Positions 57,683 to 64,000 of a stretch of 64,000 nt of DNA are shown in pieces. A program made the translations under genes and the position numbers. The notes below the pieces were generated by a model. The model was not told the origin of the DNA and made no database searches. It saw only the letters and a list, made by a program, of their open reading frames with translations. The DNA lies in contig NZ_CP011921.2 in assembly GCF_001042525.2 (NCBI RefSeq), positions 248,001-312,000 of the forward strand, given 5' to 3'. The stretch comes from Francisella orientalis FNO12. Lineage in GTDB: Bacteria > Pseudomonadota > Gammaproteobacteria > Francisellales > Francisellaceae. Every line of letters begins with the position of its first letter. The stretch's first letter is position 1.

Positions 57683-58147
57683 ATGAAAATAACTTCAGAT
57701 AGCTTTTTAAAAATACACTTTAAATTTAGATTGAAAGATGGTTCTATAGCTGAAGATACAGAAAACTATAATAGACCTTTTATATTTCAGATGGGTCAAG
57801 GATGTTTTACTGATAAGGTTGAAAGCGAGCTGGAGGGGGCATCTATTGGTGACAGCAAAAGAGTCGTTTTAATGCCAGAAGAAGCATTTGGTGAAAAACA
57901 TCCAGCAAGTATATACTCCGTACCAAAGTATAGATTTCCAAAGGATATGGAGTTAGAAGAAGGTTTAATTGTATCATTTAGCCAAAAAGATGGCTCTAAG
58001 CTACCGGGTTTGATTACCGAAATTAATGAAAATGATGTTACAGTAGATTTCAATCATCCATTATCAGGTCAGATAATTGTATTTGAAGCTAAGATTTTAG
58101 ATATAGCAGAAAAAGAGGAAGATTTAGGTGAAGATATTATTAGCTAA
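57683..58147 (+). CDS. slpA: FKBP-type peptidyl-prolyl isomerase, SlpA-like
   Basis: 154 residues from ATG 57683; an ATG at 57644 is in frame but adds residues outside the family. FKBP fold with an IF-domain insertion: K-I-H-F-K-F-R-L-K-D-G-S-I-A-E-D-T, then F-Q-M-G-Q-G, L-E-G-A-S-I-G-D, L-M-P-E-E-A-F-G-E, and N-D-V-T-V-D-F-N-H-P-L-S-G-Q at the end, the SlyD/SlpA signature. No His-rich metal tail, so SlpA and not SlyD. It overlaps ispH by 20 bases; the slpA-ispH (fkpB-lytB) pairing is conserved in gammaproteobacteria. Confidence 0.9.
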   Translation: MKITSDSFLKIHFKFRLKDGSIAEDTENYNRPFIFQMGQGCFTDKVESELEGASIGDSKRVVLMPEEAFGEKHPASIYSVPKYRFPKDMELEEGLIVSFSQKDGSKLPGLITEINENDVTVDFNHPLSGQIIVFEAKILDIAEKEEDLGEDIIS

Positions 58148-59084
58148 TCCCAGAGGCTTTTGTGCAGGAGTAAGCAGAGCTGTAGAAACTGTAGAAAAAG
58201 TTTTAGAAGTTGAAAAGTCTCCTATCTATGTGCGTCATGAAGTTGTCCATAATAAAGTTGTTGTCGATTCTTTGAAGAAAAAGGGTGTAGTCTTTGTTAA
58301 AGATGTTGATGAGGTTCCAGATGATGCTGTATGTATATTCAGTGCTCATGGTGTTTCGCTACAGGTCGAAGAATCTGCAGCTAAAAAAAATCTTGTCTTA
58401 TATGATGCGACATGTCCATTAGTTACTAAAGTTCATAGAGGTGTTCGACTAGCTAGTAATAATGATGCTGAGTGTGTTTTGGTTGGGCATAAGGGACATC
58501 CTGAGGTTCAGGGCACAATAGGCCAGTACCGTAGTATAAAAGGCGCTATATACCTAGTTGAAAGCGAAGAGGATGTAAGTAAGCTGAATATAAAAGACCC
58601 TGAGAATCTGTATTATGCAACACAAACAACTCTATCAGTTGATGAGACCCAGTCTATTATAGAAGCATTGAAGGGTCGATATCCAAATATCAAAGGACCT
58701 AAAAAAGAAGATATTTGCTATGCAACTCAGAATCGTCAAACTGCAATAAAATCAATGCTTAAAGAAATAGATATCTTAGTTGTTGTAGGTTCACAAAATA
58801 GCTCGAATTCTAATAGGCTTAAAGAGCTGGCGACACTAGAAGGTATTGATTCTTATTTGGTTGATAATCCTTCGGAAATTAGGAAAGCATGGTTTGACGA
58901 TAAGAAAGTTTGTGGTGTAAGTGCCGGAGCATCTGCACCTGAATATCTTGTTCAGCAAATAATTACAGAGATATCTAGGATCTGTGAAGGAGATGTTGCT
59001 GTAGAGGAGTTTGATGGTATCAAGGAAGAAGTGTATTTTCCTCTTCCTAGATTACTAAAGCAGAAAATTATTAGCATTAATTGA
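58128..59084 (+). CDS. ispH: 4-hydroxy-3-methylbut-2-enyl diphosphate reductase IspH
   Basis: 318 residues, standard length. The three [Fe-S] cysteines lie in R-G-F-C-A-G-V (12), D-A-T-C-P-L-V-T-K (~96) and D-I-C-Y-A-T-Q-N-R-Q (~197). Also A-H-G-V-S and the P-E-V-Q-G-T loop. Last enzyme of the MEP pathway, making IPP and DMAPP. Translation overlaps slpA; a GAGGAG site at the stop serves aroH. Confidence 0.97.
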   Translation: MKILLANPRGFCAGVSRAVETVEKVLEVEKSPIYVRHEVVHNKVVVDSLKKKGVVFVKDVDEVPDDAVCIFSAHGVSLQVEESAAKKNLVLYDATCPLVTKVHRGVRLASNNDAECVLVGHKGHPEVQGTIGQYRSIKGAIYLVESEEDVSKLNIKDPENLYYATQTTLSVDETQSIIEALKGRYPNIKGPKKEDICYATQNRQTAIKSMLKEIDILVVVGSQNSSNSNRLKELATLEGIDSYLVDNPSEIRKAWFDDKKVCGVSAGASAPEYLVQQIITEISRICEGDVAVEEFDGIKEEVYFPLPRLLKQKIISIN

Positions 59085-59093
59085 GGAGAGTTT

Positions 59094-59456
59094 ATGCAGA
59101 GGTCAGTTAGAGGTGCGACAACGATAGAAAAAGATACTAAAGAGAATGTCTTAAGTGCTACAAGAGAGCTTTTGCAAGAGATGATAGATCTCAATAATAT
59201 TAAGTCAGAAGATATTGTTAATATTATATTCACTGCAACTAGAGATATTGAATCCGAATTTCCTGCTGTTGCAGCTCGTGAGGTGGGTTTAGTTAATGTT
59301 CCTTTGATTGATTGCCAGCAAATGATGCGTAAAGGAGCATTAGAGTTTTGTATTAGGGTTATGTTGACATATAATACAACTAAGTCCCAGATTGATGTAA
59401 AACATGTGTACTTGCATGGGGCGAAAGTATTAAGACCAGATTTATTAATAAAGTAG
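59094..59456 (+). CDS. aroH: Chorismate mutase, AroH class
   Basis: 120 residues. M-Q-R-S-V-R-G-A-T-T is the typical start (R-x-x-R-G-A), with F-T-A-T-R-D-I and the late V-Y-L-H-G-A-K-V-L-R-P-D-L, the AroH trimer signature, instead of the all-helical AroQ fold. Converts chorismate to prephenate for Phe/Tyr. Lies in the slpA-ispH-aroH-pssA unit with a GAGGAG ribosome site. Confidence 0.93.
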   Translation: MQRSVRGATTIEKDTKENVLSATRELLQEMIDLNNIKSEDIVNIIFTATRDIESEFPAVAAREVGLVNVPLIDCQQMMRKGALEFCIRVMLTYNTTKSQIDVKHVYLHGAKVLRPDLLIK

Positions 59457-59469
59457 TAGGATTATAGTG

Positions 59470-60288
59470 ATGTGGTTATTAGAAAATATTGATATGAAAA
59501 AGTCAAAATATATACTTCCTAGTTTATTTACTAGTGCAAGTTTGTTGTTTGCTTTTTTGGCTATTATTGCTGCCTTTCAAGGTAACTTTATCTCATCGGC
59601 AGTATATATGTTGTTAGCAGGGTTCGCTGATGCATTTGATGGTAGAGTTGCTAGATATACCCATACTCAGACAGAATTTGGTGCTGCATTAGATAGTCTT
59701 GCTGATGTAGTTTCTTTTGGAGCAACTCCAGCCTTGGTAATGTATTTTTGGAGTTTACATAATTTGGGAGCTTTAGGAGCTGCCATTGCATTTTTATATT
59801 TACTTGCTGTTGCTTTGAGGTTAGCAAAATTTGATACTATGCCGGCTAGTGATAATTCTGAAGAAAGCGTATTAGAATGTCGTCTATACTTCTATGGCAT
59901 GCCTTGCCCAGCTGGGGCTGTAACTATCTCAGGCTTAATCTGGATGAGTCAAAGATTTTTGGTTGGAGACTCTACATTCTTAAGTGTTGTGGTTGTAGTT
60001 CTTACGGCATTTACTGCGCTATATTTGGCATTTATGATGGTTAGTGATATTAAATTTAGAAGTTTCAAAGATAGTGACGGTAAAGGTAATATTAGTAAGC
60101 TATATGTTATTTGTTTTATACTAATAATTTTGATGCTATTTACAATGCCAGATAAATTACTTTATTTTATAATGATTGGTTACGCTTTGTCTGGTCCAGT
60201 ATCTCATTATAGGTACAAGCAGAAAATCAAAAATAGTGATTTAAATGAAGATTCAGTAGTAGATGGTAAAAAAAATTATAGATGCTGA
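59470..60288 (+). CDS. pssA: CDP-diacylglycerol-serine O-phosphatidyltransferase
   Basis: 272 residues from ATG 59470, spaced from AGTAGGA at the aroH stop; the GTG three bases earlier and the ATG at 59494 are alternatives. The CDP-alcohol phosphatidyltransferase motif is D-G-R-V-A-R-x8-G-x3-D-x3-D (D-G-R-V-A-R-Y then F-G-A-A-L-D-S-L-A-D). About eight membrane helices. It makes phosphatidylserine, precursor of phosphatidylethanolamine, and is the Bacillus-type integral-membrane enzyme, not the E. coli peripheral one. Confidence 0.92.
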   Translation: MWLLENIDMKKSKYILPSLFTSASLLFAFLAIIAAFQGNFISSAVYMLLAGFADAFDGRVARYTHTQTEFGAALDSLADVVSFGATPALVMYFWSLHNLGALGAAIAFLYLLAVALRLAKFDTMPASDNSEESVLECRLYFYGMPCPAGAVTISGLIWMSQRFLVGDSTFLSVVVVVLTAFTALYLAFMMVSDIKFRSFKDSDGKGNISKLYVICFILIILMLFTMPDKLLYFIMIGYALSGPVSHYRYKQKIKNSDLNEDSVVDGKKNYRC

Positions 60289-60301
60289 TTAGTGTGTAGA
60301 G

Positions 60302-60526
60302 TTATTCTTTGATTGTAACAAAAGCATCGTGGCTAGCATGGCCTTGTTCACTTATAATACCTGCGGATACTCCTCCTGGTTGCTGCATGTATCCTGGTTC
60401 GTTAGAGTCTAAGTTTTGATCAGTTGGAGGAGGAATTACATATCCAAAAGAATCTCCTCCGGAGTTTGAGCACGATATCAAAGCTGTAGCGACAAAAGCT
60501 AATACTAACAAAGTTGTTTTTTTCAT
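60302..60526 (-). CDS. Small lipoprotein
   Basis: 74 residues. Signal M-K-K-T-T-L-L-V-L-A-F-V-A-T-A, lipobox L-I-S-C (Cys19), then a Gly/Pro/Ser-rich mature peptide of ~56 residues without recognisable fold. Convergent with pssA (13 bases apart) and divergent from tolQ. Function unknown. Confidence 0.65.
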   Translation of the reverse strand: MKKTTLLVLAFVATALISCSNSGGDSFGYVIPPPTDQNLDSNEPGYMQQPGGVSAGIISEQGHASHDAFVTIKE

Positions 60527-60623
60527 TATATATAAATCTAAAATTTTATTATTGATCTTAATAATAACAGATTTATATTTAATTTAGATGTATTAAATGG
60601 TTTATAATTTATATTAGTTTACG

Positions 60624-60629
60624 TATAAT
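60624..60629 (+). promoter_or_regulatory. Candidate -10 box (TATAAT) for the tol operon
   Basis: TATAAT 54 bases before the tolQ ATG; a second TATAAT is at 60603-60608. With a 17-base spacer the -35 of the nearer one is TTTATA. Either could serve; the region is very AT-rich. Confidence 0.35.
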
Positions 60630-60682
60630 TGGCGATAATACGCGCGAAAATATATGAAGATATAAGTCTGTCAGGAATATTT

Positions 60683-61390
60683 ATGGATAATTCTATTTCT
60701 TTAGTTCAATTAATTTTACATGCTAACTTTATAGTTCAGCTTATCATGTTAGGCCTAGTAGCCATGTCTGTTTACTCTTGGGCTATTATGTTTGAAGTCA
60801 ACAATCGTGTAAAAAAATATCGTAATGAACAAGTTCAATTTGATAAGTTATTTTGGGCGGGACATCATATACAAAAATTGTATGACTACTACCTCCAGCA
60901 TAAAGAAAACATCTTTGGTAAATCAATAATATTTTGCTCAGGTTTGAGAGAATTTAATAATCTTAAAGATACTGGGATACTAAGAGGCGATACTATTCTA
61001 GAAGGTATGGAAAGAACAGTAAGTATAGCCATATCTCAAGAGGCGAAAGAACTAGATAGAAAATTACCAGCTTTGGCTACGATAGGTGCTGTATCTCCAT
61101 ATATTGGACTAGTTGGTACTGTTTGGGGTATTATGTCGTCATTTAATACACTTGGTGGTGTAGAACAGGCCACAATTTCTGTAGTTGCTCCTCATATCGC
61201 AGAAGCACTAATTGCTACAGCACTTGGTCTTTTTGTGGCAATTCCTGCTGTTATTGGTCATAGTAGATTGTCTAATCAGGTTGATGATGTTTTGTCAAGT
61301 TATGAATCATTCCAAGATGATCTATGTATATTACTTTTGAAAGAGGCGCATAGAGATGAAGTTCAACAGCAACATCAAGAAAGCTTTTAA
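60683..61390 (+). CDS. tolQ: Tol-Pal system proton-channel subunit TolQ
   Basis: 235 residues from ATG 60683, chosen because AGGA lies 6 bases upstream and the protein then begins as TolQ usually does (I-S-L-V-Q-L-I-L-H-A-N-F-I-V-Q-L). A TTG at 60629 is open but unlikely. Three membrane helices; the second carries A-T-I-G-A-V-S-P-Y-I-G-L-V-G-T-V-W-G-I-M and the third E-A-L-I-A-T-A-L-G-L-F-V-A-I-P-A. A TolQ5-TolR2 motor uses proton flow to energise TolA. Confidence 0.94.
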   Translation: MDNSISLVQLILHANFIVQLIMLGLVAMSVYSWAIMFEVNNRVKKYRNEQVQFDKLFWAGHHIQKLYDYYLQHKENIFGKSIIFCSGLREFNNLKDTGILRGDTILEGMERTVSIAISQEAKELDRKLPALATIGAVSPYIGLVGTVWGIMSSFNTLGGVEQATISVVAPHIAEALIATALGLFVAIPAVIGHSRLSNQVDDVLSSYESFQDDLCILLLKEAHRDEVQQQHQESF

Positions 61391-61406
61391 ATAAAGGCTT
61401 TTGAAT

Positions 61407-61847
61407 ATGAAAAAGAGAAACAGAAGATTTTTTAGAAAAAAAAGACCAATGGTGCAAATCAATGTAGTACCTTATATTGATGTAATGTTAGTGCTTTTGG
61501 TTATTTTTATGATTACAACACCTATATTAACACAAGGTGTAAAGGTTGATTTACCTAAAGCTCAGTCTGAGAAAATACCTTCTAACGATAGTAAGCCTAT
61601 TGTTGTTACTGTCAACAGGGATGGAGAGTGTTTTGTTAATCAAGGAGTTAGTGATCCAAAAGCACCACTAAGTGCTAGAGATCTTACAAATGCAGTTGTT
61701 AGCTTATCTCAGCAATCCCCTGGTAAGCCTGTATACGTACGAGGTGATAGTAGTGCAAGTTATGGCGAGGTAGTAAAAGCTATGGCTTTTATTCAAAGAG
61801 CAGGTGTAGATAAAGTGGGGTTAGTCACTGAAGATGGCAAATCTTAA
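61407..61847 (+). CDS. tolR: Tol-Pal system protein TolR
   Basis: 146 residues from ATG 61407 (a TTG at 61401 is in frame). A very basic cytosolic start (K-R-N-R-R-F-F-R-K-K-R-P) precedes the single helix N-V-V-P-Y-I-D-V-M-L-V-L-L-V-I-F-M; its Asp is the proton-carrying residue. The periplasmic domain ends A-G-V-D-K-V-G-L-V-T-E, as in TolR/ExbD. Overlaps tolA by 14 bases. Confidence 0.95.
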   Translation: MKKRNRRFFRKKRPMVQINVVPYIDVMLVLLVIFMITTPILTQGVKVDLPKAQSEKIPSNDSKPIVVTVNRDGECFVNQGVSDPKAPLSARDLTNAVVSLSQQSPGKPVYVRGDSSASYGEVVKAMAFIQRAGVDKVGLVTEDGKS

Positions 61848-62619
61848 TTATCAAAAAATTATTCGTTTTTGTAAAAAAGCAGTGGATGAAAATCTATTCT
61901 TAGTAAAAGCAATACTTGTACATATTGGTATGGTAATTTTGCTATATACGCTAGCCTTTATAAGTGATCTTAAGTTTGGAACTAGCCAGGCAGCTTTGAG
62001 TGCTGAGGTTCAGAAGGCTCCTAAGCAACTTCAAATTATCCAAGCAACATCGATAAGTAGTAGTGAATTGAATAAACAGATTTCTGCTTACGAAAATCAC
62101 CAGCAAGAATTAAAACAAGCTAGAGAAGATATCAAGCAAGCAAAAAAACAGGTTCTTATAAGACATCAACAAAAACCAAAAGAACAAGCAGAAGCTGAGA
62201 AAGGGGCAAAGCTAGAAGCAAAACGTAAAAAACAACAAGAGTTAAAAGCTAAACAAGAAGCCAAAGAAAAAGCTCGTCAAGAAAGGTTAGCTAAAGCAAA
62301 AGCGGAAGCTATCGCATCAGCTAAGCGCGAGGCGGAAAAAAATCAGGCAACTAGAGCATTAAGTAGGTATTTTGTGGAATATACAGATAGGGTTGGTGCA
62401 AACTGGATTAGGGATAACTGTAGAGGAATATATAGCTTTCCAAAAGTTGTTACTAAAGATGGAAAATTTATTAGGCTAGATGGTTCTACTGGGAATCCTG
62501 TGTGCGATCAGTCATTAATTGAGGCCGTTGAAAATACGACGCCGCCAGAGATTACAAATTCAGTGGCGAAACAAAGAATACAAAATGAAAACTTAAGTAT
62601 AGAGTTTAAACCAGAATAA
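61834..62619 (+). CDS. tolA: Tol-Pal system protein TolA
   Basis: 261 residues, shorter than E. coli TolA (421) because domain II is short. One N-terminal helix (~24-45), then a Lys/Ala/Glu/Gln-rich helical stretch (~85-175, A-K-Q-E-A-K-E-K-A-R-Q-E-R-L-A-K-A), then a C-terminal domain with Y-T-D-R-V-G-A-N-W-I and two Cys (N-C-R-G, V-C-D-Q) that should form a disulfide. It spans the periplasm between TolQR and TolB/Pal. Confidence 0.92.
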   Translation: MANLNYQKIIRFCKKAVDENLFLVKAILVHIGMVILLYTLAFISDLKFGTSQAALSAEVQKAPKQLQIIQATSISSSELNKQISAYENHQQELKQAREDIKQAKKQVLIRHQQKPKEQAEAEKGAKLEAKRKKQQELKAKQEAKEKARQERLAKAKAEAIASAKREAEKNQATRALSRYFVEYTDRVGANWIRDNCRGIYSFPKVVTKDGKFIRLDGSTGNPVCDQSLIEAVENTTPPEITNSVAKQRIQNENLSIEFKPE

Positions 62620-62634
62620 GGGTAAAAGAAAATT

Positions 62635-63942
62635 ATGATTAGAAAAATTATTAGTATTTTTTGTATTTTTATTTTTTTACTAACGAGCTTACAAGCAGAG
62701 CTAGTTGCTACTGTAACTACTGGAGTAATTCAAAAACCATTGGTAACTGTAATAAGTAATAATGTTGTAGATCAATTTCCTCAACAAGTAAATTCTATAA
62801 TAGTTTCAGATCTTAATCATAATGGTAAGCTACAAGGTGATGACTCTATTAAGTATGAAATTAATCAAAGTCAGAATATACCTTGGAAGAGTTTGAAGTC
62901 TGATTATGTTGTTTTAACAAAATATACAAAAGATTCAAATAATAGCTACACTGTTGAAGTACAGATATATAAAAGAAATGATACAAGCTATATTAGATCT
63001 ATAACATATAAAAATATAAGTACAACTTTGGTAAGACCTTTAGCTCATAAGGTTGCCAATTATGTATACCAAAAACTTACTGGAGAGCAAGGCTTCTTCT
63101 TGACAAAGTTGGCATATGTGCAAGTAAGTAATCCTTATGCTAGATATGGCAGAATTTATGAGCTTGTGATATCTGATTATGATGGGTATAACAAACATAC
63201 TGTTCTTAGACAGAGTGATAATCCAATAGCTACACCATCATGGTCGAATGATGGAAGATATATAGTTTATACAAGCTATAGTGGAGGTAGCATGGGTGCG
63301 TACACTTTAGAGATAGCTACCGGAAAAGTTACAAGGATATCTAACTTTAAAGGGATCAATAGTTCGCCATCATTCTCTCCTAATGGCAAAGAAATTGCTT
63401 TAGCTTTATCTAAAGGTTATTCTGATCAAACTAATATCTGTATATTAAATTTAGCTACTAAAGCCTTAAAGAGAGTAACTATAAATGGTATAAATACAGC
63501 TCCAAAATTCTCACCAAATGGTCAAAGCATAGTATTCACATCTGATAGAGATGGTCGTCCAAATATCTATGTTGCACCGGTTAACTCAAGATATCCTCAA
63601 TCATCTAAACTAAGTAGTAGAATATATCAAGGCTATGAGCCAAATTATACTCCAGATGGTAAAGATATTGTATTCATGAACCAATCTAGATCAAGTTGTA
63701 CTCAGATAGCGGATTTTAATTTAGCTAATGGAAGTGTAACAAATATTACAAATGGTAAATCAGATAGTTCACCTACAGTATCTCCATTTGGCAATATGAT
63801 TGCGTATATATCTACAAACTCTAGAGGTTATAGTTCATTAGATATGGTATCGTTAGATGGCGACAATCATTTTAATGTTGACACAGCTAATAATGGTAAT
63901 ATTTTAATTCAGTCCCCAAGCTGGTCACCCAAAAACTTTTAA
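62635..63942 (+). CDS. tolB: Tol-Pal system periplasmic protein TolB
   Basis: 435 residues. Signal peptide (cleavage near L-Q-A, ~21), an N-terminal alpha/beta domain, and a six-bladed beta-propeller built of repeats with S-x-D-G/S-P-x-x-S-P-N-G: [40 protein letters not shown]. TolB binds Pal and is released by TolA. Ends with an AAGGAG site for the next gene. Confidence 0.96.
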   Translation: MIRKIISIFCIFIFLLTSLQAELVATVTTGVIQKPLVTVISNNVVDQFPQQVNSIIVSDLNHNGKLQGDDSIKYEINQSQNIPWKSLKSDYVVLTKYTKDSNNSYTVEVQIYKRNDTSYIRSITYKNISTTLVRPLAHKVANYVYQKLTGEQGFFLTKLAYVQVSNPYARYGRIYELVISDYDGYNKHTVLRQSDNPIATPSWSNDGRYIVYTSYSGGSMGAYTLEIATGKVTRISNFKGINSSPSFSPNGKEIALALSKGYSDQTNICILNLATKALKRVTINGINTAPKFSPNGQSIVFTSDRDGRPNIYVAPVNSRYPQSSKLSSRIYQGYEPNYTPDGKDIVFMNQSRSSCTQIADFNLANGSVTNITNGKSDSSPTVSPFGNMIAYISTNSRGYSSLDMVSLDGDNHFNVDTANNGNILIQSPSWSPKNF

Positions 63943-63951
63943 GGAGCTTGT

Positions 63952-64000
63952 ATGAGATTTTTGGTTAAAAATTATTTTGTTTTAGCTTTATTAATTACAG
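63952..64000 (+). CDS. Start of an envelope protein gene (pal or a small gene before it)
   Basis: AAGGAG then ATG 63952, giving M-R-F-L-V-K-N-Y-F-V-L-A-L-L-I-T to the window edge: a basic start plus hydrophobic core of a signal peptide. Pal is expected at this place in a tol operon, but 16 residues cannot separate Pal from another exported protein. Confidence 0.55.
   Translation, partial: MRFLVKNYFVLALLIT

Noticed and set aside
60629-60682. TolQ start at TTG 60629
   Set aside because: It would extend the protein beyond the family start and lies inside a TATAAT; AGGA before ATG 60683 is better.
1-64000. CRISPR array, prophage or integrated element
   Set aside because: No regularly spaced repeats, integrase, phage structural gene or attachment-like duplication at the tRNA was seen.

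Overview
The window is AT-rich chromosomal DNA from a Francisella, most likely the F. tularensis/novicida group. The diagnostic pieces are an LpxF-type lipid A 4'-phosphatase, then the order lysP - alpha/beta hydrolase - glpX - putP, an FTT0831c-like OmpA-family lipoprotein, and slpA-ispH-aroH-pssA followed by tolQRAB. These assignments come from reading the proteins; no database was searched. I see no insertion sequence, phage, CRISPR array or rRNA. One tRNA, elongator tRNA-Met(CAU), lies near the left end.

Layout. 1-16 kb: the tail of an SPFH/band-7 gene, tRNA-Met, a ProQ/FinO-domain protein, a lipoprotein, trkH, a DUF6056-like membrane protein with a small membrane partner, lolA-ftsK, lpxF, lysP, an alpha/beta hydrolase, glpX, putP and a processive-type GT2 glycosyltransferase. 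16-22.6 kb: a CNNM/CBS transporter with a broken reading frame, then two paralogous minor-pseudopilin cassettes (pilV/pilW/pilX-like and pilW/pilX-like), every gene of which is interrupted. 22.6-34 kb: cysS-prmB, then a decayed accessory stretch (MFS exporter, GH19 chitinase, alanine racemase without an ordinary full-length start, two APC amino-acid transporters, a PAS-LuxR regulator). 34-47 kb: mostly intact core genes: a possible squalene/phytoene-synthase-fold protein, ubiG, mlaA, the mlaFEDCB-ibaG operon, minCDE, rpmB-rpmG, an LptM-like lipoprotein, recG and a class I fumarase. 47-56 kb: mixed, with broken VOC, MarC, AzgA and dprA genes, intact NUDIX and ArsC-like genes, and an aspD-aspT pair predicted to form an aspartate decarboxylation/alanine antiport cycle. 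56-64 kb: OmpA-like lipoprotein, slpA, ispH, aroH, pssA and tolQRAB, ending in the start of the next envelope gene.

The envelope theme is strong. Mla (retrograde phospholipid transport), Tol (outer-membrane constriction), LolA (lipoprotein carrier), LptM-like, LpxF, PssA and several small lipoproteins all lie here. Min and FtsK add cell-division functions.

The main unusual signal is decay. About seventeen genes carry frameshifts or premature stops, while core genes in the same window are intact. Many frameshifts map to A/T (once C) homopolymers and are explained by gain or loss of one base. In four genes the premature stops are UAG. The pseudopilins and dprA are all broken, which suggests loss of a DNA-uptake system. 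The two long pilX-like proteins, once reconstructed, share a C-terminal region I do not recognise; this is the best candidate here for something undescribed.
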